From NCBI GenBank assembly GCA_029641185.1, contig JAPWGK010000009.1, positions 756,501 to 820,500 of the forward strand: a DNA stretch of 64,000 nucleotides, given 5' to 3'. The position numbers and the translations under genes were made by a program. The notes beneath the pieces were generated by a model that was not told the origin of the DNA, did not search any database, and saw nothing but the letters and a program-made list of their open reading frames with translations. The stretch is from Pseudofabraea citricarpa (Eukaryota > Ascomycota > Leotiomycetes > Helotiales > Dermateaceae). Shown here one piece after another: positions 1-13,549 of the stretch. Positions within the stretch are counted from its first letter, which is position 1. Each line of letters opens with the position of its first letter.

Positions 1-1171
1 TGCTCAAGATCCCCCTAGAGCTAGTCGAGTATCTAGGTTAACTATCGACTTTTCTCCCTCTCTTTTCTTTCTTTCTTTCTTTCTTCTTCTTCTTCTTCAA
101 AAAGAAAAAAAAAAACAAAAAGAAAAGAAAACACAGAAGTCTCCAAGCAATTCTACATCATTTCTGGCATATGACCTGCATAACACCAGCACCAATATCA
201 CAAACCCCCTCCCGCCACCCTCTCAGAAAAAGAAAAAGAGAAAAAGAGAAAAAGAGAAAAGAAGTATCTAATTAATAATTCAACCCACCCGCTATACCAG
301 ACAACCTCTCACAACCCAACCTAACCCAACCTAAACCGAAGCAAGCTAAGCTACCAAACAGCTCTCCCCTTCCCACTTACCCCCCTTCTCCGCAAGAAGG
401 AGAGGGGGGGAGTGGAACAGATGTAATGACCTTCTCTCATGTCGGATGATCATTGAAGCAGCATCTCAAGTCAAGTAGAACAAGAGCCGGGACTATAATT
501 CTAGTATCAATTAGGTACGGCAAATAAAGAGTTCAAGCACACAAGTAACAAGCGACGAGGATACAGAATAATCCAATCGGGAGAGCGGTGATGACCAGGA
601 ACCAGTGACTAGTGACTAACCACTCCGCTGTGTCAGAGGACGAAAGAGGCTAAAAGACTTATTGAAAGGGGGGCCAGGCATCCGAGGCGAGCTGGCAAGC
701 GAGCACGGTGATACAGTTACAGTACAATCTTCTGCGCAAGAAAGTAATTCGATCAGTCAAGTCAAGCTCGCATTCCACTCTCAAATCACAATGGGACTCA
801 GTGATGCAAGAATTTGTAGTAATCTATTGTATTATCAACTCGGGGACTATAACCCCTGAGCAAGTCAAAGTGGACATGTTATCACTTGAAAACTCCGCTC
901 ACATGCTAGCTAATCTGCCTCACAGGCCTTTTATAAACAGTACAGTGTAGTATCCTTAAAATACCAAAACCTTACGCAAAAAAAACTCTCGCTATGGGAA
1001 TGTAAATGCAAAAAAACACTGCAAAACTTGCTTCGGAAAGCCGCCTCAGCCTACGTCCCCTCCTTCTCGGTAGGGGGCTTCCGCTATCTATTGAGACCTG
1101 ACTCCAATATTCTGGGGTATTTGTAGAAACAACGCAAATGAAATGGAAAACACAAGTCGCGGCTACTTTTT
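1..1171. other. Intergenic DNA, 3' flank of the CRH gene
   Basis: No gene is supported here. The first 250 bases are low complexity: pyrimidine runs (CTTT and CTT repeats about 61-98), then A-rich and AAAAAG-type repeats to about 262. Short open frames at 662-950 have no family resemblance and no splice support. The part nearest 1171 should contain the 3' UTR of the minus-strand gene. Confidence 0.6.
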
Positions 1172-2474
1172 TTACATGACGAGGTATCCGAGTCCAAGTC
1201 CGAGGACCATGACACCGTATTCGATGGCACCATATTGGTGCTTTGGCTTGCCTGGAGCAGAGTTGGCAGAGTTCTGTGCAAGAGTGGAGGAGCTTGTCGC
1301 ACTTGCTGCGGTACCAGATGCGGTAGATCCAGAGCTGGTAGCAGTGCCAGTGGTGGATGCTCCAGATCCGGAAGCGGTAGCAGTTGCAGAGCCAGTGCCG
1401 GTGGAGGATTCGGCGAAAACACCACCTAGACCAGTAGCAGATGACTTGACTGAGGCAGTGGTTGACTTGGAGCTACCAGAGCTGGCAGTAGTGGCGCTGT
1501 CAGAGGTGCTGTTTCCACCGCAGGTACCCTCTGAGACAATGCTCTCGTAGGATCCGGTCAAATCGCCATAAGAGTATGATTCGGCGCATCCGTAATCCTG
1601 GATAGTGATGCTCTTGACGTACTGGACGAATGGAGCTTGGGTGAAATCGGCAAATCCTCCAACCCACTCGCACGTTCCCTTGGTAGCAGAATCAGCTGCA
1701 GCGGCAGCGTCGGCGCATGCAACCCAGTTACCCATCTTGACCATCATGGGTGTTTGTGGGTAGTTCTTTCCTCCAACAGTGGTCGAGTCGGCATACGCAA
1801 GGGTTCGGAGAGTGACATCGTCAACCTTCCATTGAATGGACTCGGAGGTCCAGTCAATGGTGTACTTGTGGAACTCGTTCTGGTTGTCGGCAGCAGCGAC
1901 AGTGATCTGTCTATCATAAGTAGTGGTGTTTCCCTTTCCGAAGAAGTTGGTTTGGACGGTGGCGGGAGTTCCTCCGAGGAATTCCTAATGGCCTTGTTAG
2001 AAAAGCATATTTATAAACGTGACCGCGCAAACGTACCCAATCAATCTCGTCCAGAGTATCAGATTGCAAAACGAAACTGCTGACAATACCACTTCCAGGG
2101 GAAGCTCGCATCACAATATCAACCTTGCCAAAGAAGATGAACTTCTTGCTAGAAATCGTTGGTGCATTGCCGGCTTTGGCAATAGTGAAAGCACCTCCAG
2201 TGGTGCCATCATAGGTCAAGGTGGTTCCATCGGCATAGGTGAAGTGTTCCAGCACGGCATCCTCTCCAGTGGTAAAGTCAACAGAAATGGTCGTTCCCAG
2301 AGCGGGATCTGAGGGGCAGGCTGAGGTGGATGTTAGAAGCTGGCTCAGATCTATCATCATCATGCAAGGTTACTTACTCTTCTCAGTGGGGTTGCAATCG
2401 GTGAAAGTTTGGGCTCCCACCAGCTGGGAAGCAGCCAATGCCAAAGTGGCCAGGGAAACAGTCGAAGAGCGCAT
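1172..2474 (-). CDS. crf1: GPI-anchored CRH-family cell-wall transglycosidase (GH16)
   Basis: CRH enzymes (Crh1/Utr2 in yeast, Crf1 in Aspergillus) cross-link chitin to beta-glucan at the outer face of the plasma membrane. Exons on the minus strand are 2474-2378, 2320-2037 and 1984-1172 (introns 57 and 52 nt, GT-AG), giving 397 residues. The product starts with a signal peptide, then the family motif [15 protein letters not shown] formed across intron 1. The GH16 catalytic motif DEIDWEFLGG is interrupted by intron 2 exactly between W127 and E128. By family comparison E124 is the nucleophile and E128 the acid/base. The last ~130 residues are a Ser/Thr/Ala/Gly-rich stalk followed by a hydrophobic tail, as expected for GPI attachment. 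The start was chosen because it gives a signal peptide. Which CRH paralogue it is cannot be decided by eye, so the symbol is approximate. Confidence 0.92.
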
Positions 2475-4301
2475 TTTGAACGAAGTTGTTTTGTTGTAGT
2501 TGTTGTAGAAAGAAGGATAACAGAGGGAAACGAAAGTAGGAAACAAGTGAGTATGAACAAGAACGAACGTGTATGTGAATCAGAAGCGGAGCAAGTCTGG
2601 TAGGAATAGAAGGATGTGCGGGTGAGTTTGTAGAGGACCAGGTGGGGAAGAGGAGTGAAATGAGCAGGTATTGAGGAGGAGCAGACAAATATATGAGATC
2701 AGGCCAGGTACCAGAGGCACAGCCCTAAAAGTGCAGAGGATCGTTTGAGGGATGTATCAGCCTACCAGAGCGCAGCATTCACGACGGAAAAGGGGATCCC
2801 AACCCTGCAAAGATCTCTCTCGAGTGGAGTGGAGTCGCTGGGGAGATGGGCGCAGGTACGGGTACGGCGCCGCAATCCTTGCCACATGATTTTTATGGAC
2901 GCTCTCTCGTGTTGATGATGATGGTTGAGGGTGAGGGACATGACTACAGCTGAAGGGGGGGAGGGGGTTGACAAGGAGGTTGGCAGTTAGCAGTGTGGTT
3001 GGCAAGTGGTTGGCAAGCGGTTGGCGCGTGGTTGCTGTGCTGTCGAGAATGAAACCTGGACGTCGGCTAACGTGCATGGCCATTAGACGACAGCCGCTGA
3101 TTGGTACACAAGCCAAACGCCACTATTCATAATCGGCCATGCCGGCACCGAGTAAGGCAGGAGGCACCACAGCACACTGCACAGCCGCCCTTTTTACCCA
3201 TACGGCCAAATATTCTATTTTCTGGCAGCACCAGTCCTTTACGAGCTTGGTGTACACTACAGCGGACATCAACCCTATGATATGCGTCACCTGCTGACGA
3301 TTGATGATCAGGTACGAGAGCCTTCTTTGGCTCTAGCCTTGCTCAGTCAGCAGATAGGCAGGTAGCTATGGGAACGGGAAGCATGCACGGTAATGAACCT
3401 GAAGACGAAGCCAGGACCAAACATTCTTGCCGCTCTCCGCACAAGAAGGAAAACAGAAGAAAAGAGAATGGAAAAAAGGAGAAGCTGAAGCTGAAGCCTG
3501 AAAGTCATCCACCTTGCCCTGAAAAAGCGGGTTGGGCCAATTCCATGCTACGCTGTTGGCCAGGCGTTACTAACGACGAGTTTCACCAGGGTTTGGTTTT
3601 GCTGAATATCCCTGTGCCGACTTCCAGGCACCACCGTGATGCCCTCGGAGTCCTCACATCACCATGTCCGCCATTATTATTTCCCTCCAAATTACTATGA
3701 CCGCCTTTGTTTCAACTCGTTCTCCTCACCTTCCAGGCGCACATCTCATAGGCAGAACACCTCTTGGCTATGCAACCTCTCAGCTCTTGGTGCAGGAGCA
3801 TAAGAGCTTAGATGATTTCCGTATTCGCGACGGGTCAAGCAGAGAACAATGGATCGTCAACGATCCTATCGTCTATTTCGAAATACGAATACACCTTAAC
3901 AGCGCCTACTTACTTACACTGGCCCTTCGCCACTGAGATGCCCGGTAGCAAGGCGATGCGAGCGGCAATATATTTTGTAAGTGACCTAACTACCATACCA
4001 GTTCCTAGCACTGCAAGCGACTCGATCCTCCAGCTTTGGTCCCGCTGTCAGAGTAACTTCGCAAAGACTTGGGATGACCTCAGGATGTGCCGCTCGGCTA
4101 TGGAGAGAGGCTCAGCCAGTGGTTCATGCGTTAGGTTGTGATGCGAGCAAATCCAAGCCAGTCCGACCTTGTCCGCAAATGGTTGGCATCTTAGCATGAA
4201 GATAAACCGACCTCATTGAGTAATTACAGCCTCGGTCAGTGGCAAAGGCAAAGGCAGCGGCAGATCTGGGGAAGAATCAAATCAGAAGATTCATCTTCTT
4301 C
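2475..4301. other. Intergenic DNA, CRH promoter and beta-mannosidase 3' flank
   Basis: The first several hundred bases hold the 5' leader and promoter of the minus-strand CRH gene. Open frames at 2757-3116 and 3368-4141 show no domain, no signal peptide and no convincing splice sites. I see no gene in this stretch. Confidence 0.5.
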
Positions 4302-6951
4302 TTACAGCTCGAACCCTTTCTCTTGCTCCCAATCGCATAGATACCTGGCTTGGACCTTTCTACCATTCAGCCCCTTAACCCCAACCTTAATCTCTTCTCC
4401 AGGCACCAAATCAATGAAGTTATCATCCCAGATAGCATCTTCTCCATCTTCAATAGGTACAGAGACCACAACTCCTTTAGCTGGGGCATTGCTGCTCAGC
4501 AGCACGCTTTCTCCATCCACCTTCACCTCAATCTTCAAGTTAGGAGCAAACCGCACGAACTTCATTGGTTCTGGCCAAGATACCCATCGGGCAAGACGCG
4601 CCCCAGTCTTGGAGTCATCGATGTAGCCCACGATGACCGTCGTCTCTGGCTTCGGGATTTCAATCCTAGCAATCTCTGTCGTCTGGTTGGGCTTGAGTGA
4701 TAGTGGCCTGTCCTGCTCAGCCAAGGGTACTTCCTTGCCAGACTCAATATCGAAAGCGCTCAGCTTGAGAGTAGCATCCAAATCCTTTAGCAAGCTGTTC
4801 ACAGCCCAAATATCAAGAGCTGCCTTCTCAGGCAAGTAGCTCATGACAATATAAGAGGGCTCTTTCGTAATGACTCTCTCCATGCCAACAACCACAGGAG
4901 CAAGTGCTCGCTTGGTAATGTAGAATGATGGTTTTCTGTGAAGATCAACGTCCACCAGAGCCCATGATGTACCTTGCCAGATATCATTCAATTGCCAGAC
5001 CAAGATCCCCGAGCAATTCTCTTCTCCAGGTCCACGGAATTCGCGCTTCCAGCCATTATATGCGTAACTCATCGCTTCAGCTTGAAGGAACTGGGTACAA
5101 TACACAAAATCTTTGAGTGGGTTGAATCTGAAGCGGAAGTTCTCGCCGCTGTACATACCATATCGCCTCTGGTGTCCTGGGCCTTTGTCATGGGCATCGA
5201 ATGTTTTCGACTGCCAGTGCCTTTCCTTGGGATCAGTGATGGCTTTGTGAAGCGTTCGAAGATCCGGTGCGCTTTCGAACCCAAATTCGCTAACAAACCG
5301 AGATGTGTACAACTTGTAATCTTGGTAGGGAGACACTTTTCCATGCCAAACGTCCCAAACATGCGTATCGCCAATTGTCACATCATTGGAGATGTCCCCT
5401 CCATATGGGCTAGAGCGCCAGTATGGTACATCACCAGCCAACCTCTCGCAAACTTCAGGTATGACACGTTCGTAGATTTTTCTGGCTGGGAAGTTGGTAT
5501 TATCCCATGGCCCTTCCTGGTCCTTCACATCATATTCCCAACCCCATCGTTCCGCAAGCATATAGTCTTCGTTGTTGCCAGCCCAGATGACCAGACTTGG
5601 ATGGTAGCCTACTCTCTTTACCTGTTGTTCTGCCTCATACTTCACATTCTCGACAAAGTCTTCAGACGCCGGGTAATCGCCACATGCATAGAGGAAATCT
5701 TGCCAGACCAGGATGCCCTCCCGATCACAGATGTCATAAAAATGATCGGACTCGACGAGACCACCACCCCATACCCTGATCATAGCCTGATTTCCACTCT
5801 TCGCCAAAAGCAGCCAGTCCTCGTAACGCTGACGAGTCATTCTCGGGAGCATAAAATCTCCAGGGATCCAGCACGAGCCACCTTGAGACGTCAGCATTAC
5901 CTCTAGCGGATCAGATTTGCTTCTACATACCAGCGAAGACTCGTACATTGTTGATTTCGAAGACAAAGGAAGTACCTGGTGCGTTTTTCAAGGGATGTTG
6001 AAGAAGACGTAGTCGTCGCAGTCCGAGTTTCTGAACTTTCTCGTCTTCGCCAGGAAGAACAGCTTTGATGGTATATAGCGGTTGGTCGCCATATGTGAAA
6101 GGGTACCATAATTTGAGGTTATCAAGCTCGAGACATGATTCGAAAGTTCCCTTATCAGACACGTCCGCAACTTGCCTCTTAACCAGCTTCCCGTCCGGAT
6201 CCAAAATACACAACTCGATCTTCTGCGTCGCTGCGGTATAGCTCTCCACCGTACCTTTAACATTAACCTTAGCCGTCTTCAAATCCGGCGCCACCAGTTG
6301 CGTAACCAAGAAGTCCCCAATGCGCGCGACGAACGTCTCCAGATGGACGTCCTTCCATGGACCGGCCGTATTGACGGCTGGACCCCAATCCCAGCCCCAA
6401 TGATACTGGGCCTTCCTCACGAACAACCTCTCGCTGCCGCCAAAATGCACATCCGTGCCATTTCCCTTGTAGCCAATCCTCTCTCTTTCCCTCCTGCCAT
6501 GCTCCGGTGCATTCTTGAAGCGCAGCTCCAAAACCGACGGCTCCTTCCGATGGCGCACCAGCTCCGTCACGTCGACCCGGTACCCGATGTGCATATTGTT
6601 CCCCGACAGGATATGCTGCTCGTTCAGGTACACATCGACGATGGTATCCAGGCCGTCGAAGACCAGCACGGCACGTGATGAGCCTTGTGCTAGGTTCACC
6701 ACGGGGAAAGATGCGCTGCGGTACGTCCAGTCTGCGTCGTTGACCCAGAGGCACTCTAGCTCGTTCGTGTCGACGTACGGATCCGGGATCAGTTTGTGGT
6801 GCAGCAGGTCGATGAATTGCACCGTGGGGAATTGAGAGACAGGCAGGAATGACGATGCGGTAGCTGCTGGTGCTGCTGATGTGTGCTTCTGGACGGTGCT
6901 GGCTTGCTTGAACTCCCAGCCCTTGTTGAGCGTGATTCTTTCGAGAGGCAT
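4302..6951 (-). CDS. mndB: Beta-mannosidase B (GH2)
   Basis: This enzyme removes terminal beta-1,4-mannose from manno-oligosaccharides and probably acts inside the cell, since no signal peptide is visible. Exons are 6951-5931 and 5881-4302, joined by a 49-nt GT-AG intron (phase 1, splitting the glycine of FAGGSCWIPGDFM). The product has 866 residues, close to the fungal MndB length. The N-terminal jelly-roll contains a tryptophan cluster (QYHWGWDWGPAVNTAGPW) typical of GH2 mannosidases. It is followed by an immunoglobulin-like domain and then the TIM barrel with FMLPRM and RVWGGG. E445 in WAGNNED is the expected acid/base and E539 in VSEFGFES the nucleophile; both are present. A C-terminal beta-sandwich ends at GFEL. 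Fungi also have secreted MndA enzymes; the lack of a leader and the motif set point to the B clade. The gene looks intact. Confidence 0.95.
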
Positions 6952-9320
6952 CTTTTCGTGGCGTATTACTCTTTCTTCTCGCTCGAGTTTCTCTTTTTTC
7001 TTCCAAAAAAATTGTTTGGTCTTGATCTTGCTTCTTATTTCTGATCTCGAGTGGGATGTGTGTGACTGCTACAAGTCCGAATAATTAAACGCACGCTATC
7101 TATAAACTTACGTGCTGCTATGCGCGGATCTTCGAATCGAATCGGATCGCCTTCCTGCCATTTATGTATCTACACATGTATGTAACCATCCCACGGAAGA
7201 CCATCAGGTCAAATTTACGTGGGGGTTTCTTGGGGAGAGGGGAAGTACTGTCTCACACACAGCCTGCAGCCTGCAGGTTTTATGTAGGTATGTGGTTTTT
7301 TGGTCGTGTTTGTATGGTAGGTAGGTCGTCGTCAAAGATGGGGAAATGGCTCCCGGCCGGGGAGGGATCTGCACGTACAGAATTATGTCGTCGCTCGCTT
7401 CCATTGGTCTCGGGGGAGCTGCCTCCGATTTCTTTTTCTGGCCCGATCTGGAAATGTGACGAACTTTGTTTTGCACCTCTGTGATTCTTTGATGTTAGAG
7501 TCGGGAATCTGATGGTAGATGTTTTCTGAGGAAAAGATAGTTGCAGGATTTATGATCATGCTTGGAAATCTCCGATGCTCGGAAATTTCTCAATTGCCGT
7601 AAAGTAAATCTTCATGTTTGCTTGTCTGGTGACAGGATTGGTGCTCATCTGTGTGCTAATCTTGAATTCTATACCATCCTCTCTTTTATAAGGACTTGGG
7701 GGATGAAGCAAACTCTTTACAGAACTAGTGAGTTGCAATGGTATTGCTATTGGTCCTTGTTGTTCTTGCTCGGCTTTTGTGTCATTACCTCGTCTCGTTT
7801 CGAATTAGTTCTAAGTGCTTTGTGTCGAAGGGGCATTCGACTCCTAAGAAGAAACATCATCCATATTGTTGAGTATACGCTCTTCGGTGGTTCCTCAAGC
7901 CTCTCTCTGCTGGCTCTTCCACAAAACTAGAACTAGGAATCCATTGCCTGAATGCCTTTTGTTCACTATACCGCGTCCTCTCTTGACACGTCACCCTTAT
8001 TCTTCTTTTCTCCATGCACGGCGGACGGATTTCTGTTTTGGGGTAAAATGAAAACATAGCCTCGAGTAGAATGGATTCTGGAATAGCCCCCCTTCTGTGG
8101 TCTTGGATCGTCTTTATCTAGCTAGCAGCTGAAGGAAGTAAGGCAGGACTTGTGATTGACAGTTAGTAATAGGAGATTGGTATTTATTCACAATGATGTG
8201 AGAAGTGATAACAGAGTAGGTAGGTAAGTAACCTCGTAAATAGAGAAGGCATTTAAAATCATGTGAGCGTTGGAAAGTAGTTGGATGGTCCGAGAGAGAA
8301 TGATTATTCAAAACGTGGGTAACAATTGAAAAGACTCGACTTACCAAAGAGAATATGATTATTCATTCAGATCATGCAGCCACTTGAATCCATATAGCAA
8401 TCAAGAAGGGTTTTATAACTTAAAACTATGCACTGGGTTTTAGTGTTGTAACTCATGTTGACTTGCGAGAGGTAGCTAGCTAAGTGCGTCGGCTAATTCC
8501 TATGCTGCCCCCTTGTCCAAATATCAAGATTGCAAATTTAAGAACAAAAAGTAGGTATGAGAAACGTCCTTCTTTTCAGCCTCCGTCAATGATGCAGATC
8601 GGGATGTTTTATTGTGCAGTACAATGGATGTATGGAAGTGAACTTGAGAAATTTGACTTGGTTCGCGTATGAGTAGGGGTGCTTCTGGCACCTTGCTTTA
8701 GCGATTAGTATCATAGTATCATAGGTAGGTGGATGTCTACAGCTATTGTTAAGCACTTTGTGCCTATGAACATTATAGACAACAAAAAGAAATCAAGAGG
8801 AGTACTTACTCTGTCAGTTCTTGATTTCTCTTGAGTCATGCTCCGTGCCTTCCGTTGTTGAGAGGAAAAAGACATTTTCACTCGTTTCCGAGGATTCAAC
8901 TACTTGTCTCTCCAGACTCTGTTGTCATAAACTCGCTCAAAGCTCTCATCTTCGACCCGGGTCTAATATCGTCCGTACCGGGTCGGTCCTGCGCGCGCGC
9001 TCTTGTCAACATTCGCGTGCGACTTGACCTTTGACAACACCATACAACACAACCGACCGCTTCCACAATCGCATTTACTTTCCATACCCAACCCTCAGAA
9101 CGTCTAACTTCTCCTCATCTCTTTCATTTCTCTTTCTGATCGCAGCTACATTGAAGTCAAGGTAGTCGTCTTCATAGAATGACTTCTTGAGACCTTGCCA
9201 CCGATCTTTCATTGCGCTACCTCATCCTGTCTTGGCTTATCATCCAAGCACACTCCCAATCAAGCAAGTCTTTGCCTACCTCCTTACCTCATTACTACAA
9301 TACCCCCAGAGCTGCTCACG
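6952..9320. other. Divergent intergenic region between beta-mannosidase and F-box genes
   Basis: About 2.4 kb separates two divergent starts. The beta-mannosidase promoter is at its left end and the F-box gene leader at its right end. The leader of the latter carries pyrimidine-rich stretches around 9090-9150. Short open frames in between (7112-8899) lack domain signals and are mutually inconsistent. No RNA gene was recognised. Confidence 0.5.
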
Positions 9321-11329
9321 ATGCCACCCAAGAGCAGAAAGCGCAAGTCGTCGCTAGCCCGCGAGGCACCTACCAAGAAGCTGCGCTGCTCCACACAAGC
9401 CAAAGATCGCATCAACATCAGAGTTGTCGCAACTACCAAGAAGGATGAAGATGATGTCATCGTTGCCGCTTTCAATAAATGCGCAGTTGGATCTACCCCT
9501 CCACCTGAGCGAGTTGATGCGATCTTCCGCACGAAGTTGCCTATTGAGGTATGTATATCTTCAGACCCACTCTTCGCGCCAAGCATCATCGCAGCACCAC
9601 CCTTGCATGATACTTCAGGGTCTAGCTATCGCTCTTCCCACTAACCGCCTCGTTCGCAGATTCACCAGAAGATCGTCGAGTATCTACCTGAAGATGCGGA
9701 TGTTGTTCATTATGCGAGCATCTGCCAGTCTAGCTACGCTTCCATCTCGGCCAGTGTTTGGCGCCAGCGATATGTAAGCACATTTGACACAACTGACAAG
9801 GTAACTCCGGAAGATTTCATGAAGAAGTATATCTTCAGACGTCAAATAACCAAGAATGAGGTCATCTTCGATGTTGTTCCTCATCGCAGACACCTCGAAG
9901 CAATGGGACAGCTTGATGACAATGTTGCCAACCAAGAATGGTGCTTGAAGATCTTGAGAGAGTTGATACTCGGTAAGAGGCTCGAAGTTCGCGACTGCGA
10001 AGAGTGCTTGTGCTTACAAGGAATGTTTTGCAGAATCCAATGCTACTAGAGACTATGACGAGAAAGGAAACATGGCTGTTGTTGGTCTCAACTTGCAATA
10101 TATCAAGGACTTCATTGATTGGCGCTGGCCAAATGCCGACGGCAAGGGCCACACAGACATCATGGCATCTCTGCTCAACATCGGCTCGCCTTTGGCAATG
10201 GTCAAGATTGATTCAGCTAGCTCAGATGGCATGCTTCCTCTCATCATGGTAATCCAACTTTGCTTGACCTCCTTCCTTCTTCGTCCAGACACATGCAATG
10301 GCGCAGCGGTCCACTTTGATGACTCTCAGCGACAAGCCTACATGTGCCGTATTCAGGAGCCATTGTTTCGAGGCTTGTACAAGCAACACCTCAATGTCCG
10401 CTGGGTCTTGAACGTTGTCAATTTCTGGAAGCTTCACCTTAAGGCCAGTCACGAGGGGCTCTTCTACAACATCTACAATAGCCTTTCGCCAGACCAACTT
10501 CCTCAACACTGGCTGGGTAAGATTAAACCAGGAACTCAGAAGTTCGGAAACCATTGGAAGGGTGCATACAGTAAGTGAATCAACCTTGGGATCAAGGAAG
10601 CCAAGCTAACACATTCATAAGCTTTCATGAATGAGGATGCGTTGATAGCCATGAGAAATCACGCAGACACCAACCAGCCCTACATGGATGACATCAATGA
10701 CGGACATGAACTTCTGCAGGTAAGAATCCCAACTGTGCTCTCACATATTCGAACTAACAAATCTTGTGCAGGATCTTACCATCTTCTTCGATGAAGAGAA
10801 GCTTCCTAGCACCAAATGGCCGAGTCAATGGCAGACAATGCTCCGATCTGATCCCTTCAAGAGCATACCAGACGTGGATCTCGAAGGCAAGACAACCAGA
10901 ACAACTCGATCAAGACGCAAGAAGGACCAAACAAAGCCACCCATGCCAGAGCTCAAGAACTTCTTCGGCTCGGGTATTGATGGAAAGATCTCACACTTCT
11001 ATGGCTGCCTCCATTCTGTTCCCGCCCAGCAAGGCATCTATGGCTTCCAGCGTGTCACAATGATGAAGTTCTTCCCAGACGAGAATGGCGATTATGACGA
11101 TAACCAGATCTGGGCTTATGAGGGTTGTGTGCTCCCTGGAGGCCGAATCATCATTGGTCGTTGGTGGGCAGTAAGAGATGAGGTTATCGGTAACAGCGTC
11201 CCCCTGACTGGTCCATTCATCTTCTGGAATGTTGACACCAGTGATTCCGAGGTGCAAGTAACAGGCAACGAGGCGTTGGAATTTCTTCGTATGATCAACG
11301 ATCCTCTTATGATGGGTGAGTTTCAATGA
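9321..11329 (+). CDS. F-box protein, fungal-specific, function unknown
   Basis: Exons 9321-9548, 9660-9972, 10034-10570, 10622-10719 and 10772-11329 are joined by GT-AG introns with consistent phases, giving 577 residues. The product begins with a basic, probably nuclear-targeting segment (PPKSRKRKSS, then KKLR). Residues ~71-112 look like an F-box: LPIEIHQKIVEYLPEDADV, with an aromatic at VWRQRY. This would bind Skp1 in an SCF ubiquitin ligase and use the rest of the chain to choose a substrate. The C-terminal 150 residues are rich in aromatic and glycine residues (GPFIFWNVD, GRWWAV) and form an unassigned folded domain. I read through a possible 40-nt intron at 10249-10288 because removing it breaks the frame. 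The substrate is unknown. The F-box call is by motif only. Confidence 0.75.
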
Positions 11330-12036
11330 GCGAGCGAGCGATCGGGCGAGCGGGTTTGACTACTGAGAGGTAAAGTCTTCGTTCGACATTGCGGAAGAGC
11401 AGTGCTTTGAGAAACCTTCTGTATCTCGAATCATCTACCTACTTTGAGATATCTGAAGAAATATATCAGAAATGCTAGATTCGGATCTGATCTCCTCTCG
11501 TTCCCTCGTCGGTGCAAGTTCCTCGTCAGTCAGTCGGCCAGTACCGAACCTAAATACCCCCGTATCTGCCCTCTTCTATGATCTCGTAGCCATGAAGGTA
11601 TGTTCCCGGCATATACTATTCGTGCAAAAAAGAACCGCTCGACAGCTTGGGCTTGAAGAACATACATCATTACAAAAATATCCAGCTATCACCTAGATGC
11701 ATATTTTAAAGGAAGTTTTCGGATCAGATTATTATCATCTGAAGTAAAAATGCAGGCTTGCATAATGGGGATTGGATGGTCAAGCTGCTAGATAAGCAAT
11801 CAGTTTTCATAGTTACACTATTCAGAATAAAGCAAATATATTACCCCGAATTTTAAATTCCAGGCCTGAAAGCGCGCCGTAACAAAAGCTCAATTGACAC
11901 AATCAGGATGCGGAAGTCTCAGGCAGTGAGTGCACTTGCCTTGATGTTTCATCTGTTTATGATTCCTATGAATTGCTTCTTTTCCGTAAAACGCCGAATC
12001 TGAGCTGATTGACAGCCAACCGCACCGCGCTACCAC
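11330..12036. other. Convergent intergenic region
   Basis: This 0.7-kb stretch lies between the ends of two convergent genes and should hold both 3' UTRs. A short GAGCGAGC-type repeat follows the F-box stop at 11330-11350. The rest is A/T-rich with no supportable gene. Confidence 0.5.
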
Positions 12037-13113
12037 TCATTCCTCAATAGTCTTTACATTCTCCCACTCTCCTCTAAGATTCTCCTTCCACAAAGTGACC
12101 TTGTTATCTCCCCCACTCACTGCCAATACATTGCCACTGAGACTCCAGCTGACTCTCCATAGAACAACATCGAAGTTCAATACCTTGCTGTTCCATTGGC
12201 CTGGGTGTGCTGGATCAGAAGTCCAGATGCGAACAGTCTTATCTTGCGAAGCTGATGCAATGTACGACTTTTGCAAAACAGTAGGCGACCATGCAACGTC
12301 TCTGACCCAATCGGTGTGTCCTGCCAACGGCTCTTGATCTTGCTTATATGACTGGCTTGCTGTATCGTATGCCCAAATTTTCAATAGGTTATCGCTACCT
12401 CCAGTGACGAAACGTCGGACTCCCCCAGCACCAGCTCCTGCTCCACTGCTAACCAAGCTTCCAGGTGTGGTTGAAGGTGCCCACGAAACAGAGTTGACTC
12501 CGATACCGTGTGCTTGAAAGATCTTGTGGTCCATGCTGTTGTCTTTGAACTCGAGCACACTCACATTTCCATCAGATGATGCGCAAGCAAGGAGACATCC
12601 AGATTCGTGTGGCGACCATGAAATTATGTTGACTGATGCCGTATGTAGTGCGGAATCGAACACCTTTTGCCATTGGTTTCCTTGCTCTCTCCAGATGAAG
12701 ACCTTCCCATCGTAACCAGCAGAAGCTAGGATGTTGCCATATTTTGGATGAGCCCAGGAAACACACCAGACAGCGCCTTCATGACTACGCCAGTGTCAAT
12801 AATGCTGCGCCTATAGCTAATACCATAGGATAACCCAAACATACCCTTTCAGAGTTTCCGTCAGACGATGCGATTCACCCTCTACCTCGAATATCTTAAC
12901 CGTCCGATCAGAGGAGCATGTAGCAAGCCGGCGGCCGTAGTAATCTAAAACAGCATCATGCTGCGCGTGCGATGTCAGCTCCAGTCGCAAATCAAGGAGG
13001 AACACGGCGCCAAAGGGCTATAGGCGTGGTGTGTGTTCTCCGTCTTCATGGGGGGAAATCTGAACACTTACAATCATATCATCATGCCCGGAGTTTGAAA
13101 TTACCTGTGCCAT
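12037..13113 (-). CDS. SEC13: SEC13, COPII outer-coat and nuclear-pore WD40 protein
   Basis: Sec13 pairs with Sec31 in the COPII coat that buds vesicles from the ER, and with Nup84-complex partners in the nuclear pore. Exons are 13113-13072, 12960-12845 and 12784-12037 (introns 111 and 60 nt), giving 301 residues, the usual size. The start [14 protein letters not shown] and the junctions [11 protein letters not shown] and LKGHEGAVW match the family. Six WD40 blades are visible: [40 protein letters not shown] and NKVTLWKE end successive repeats. A short Gly/Ala/Ser insert sits in the loop before the fourth blade ([11 protein letters not shown]). The gene is divergent from PEX20. Nothing appears broken. 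Confidence 0.96.
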
Positions 13114-13549
13114 CTTGACGACACGAATTGAGAGATTTGAACAGACAGATGGGCATTCTGGCCTTGTTATTCCTGACAGCTTTCAGAAGGTTGTCCGGAG
13201 CGGAAAATCAGTAATTCCGTGATCGACGGCCGCCCGCCTCTTGTGCCCGCCAACTCCCGCCCTCGGATTCATTGTGGGGTTATCACATTCTAACATTACA
13301 CCCAGCAGGACATTTACTCTCCTCCTATCCTGTCCTAACCAAAGAACACTGTACCGAAGACAAGTATCCTAATCCAAACACCTCTTACTTAAGGAAATTT
13401 AGTTTGGATACGCAGTCTTGAGCGCCACAAGTTCTTTTGCCTCGTGGTGAATGCAGACCTCGGCTTAGAAGAAGTACCAAAGTTGACTTCCACGAGCCTG
13501 CTGCAAACCGCCATCTTACCTCCAAAGGCCTGTGGAGGCTGCGCAGACC
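13114..13549. promoter_or_regulatory. Divergent promoter shared by SEC13 and PEX20
   Basis: Only 436 bases separate the two divergent start codons, so both promoters and leaders must lie here. No TATA box is obvious on either side. This is an inference from spacing; transcription starts were not located. Confidence 0.55.

Noticed and set aside
5069..5906. Plus-strand 310-codon frame inside the beta-mannosidase gene
   Set aside because: It is the antisense shadow of a well-supported exon with catalytic motifs on the minus strand.
10249..10288. A 40-nt intron in the F-box gene
   Set aside because: Donor and acceptor look acceptable but removal shifts the frame; reading through keeps the long open frame.
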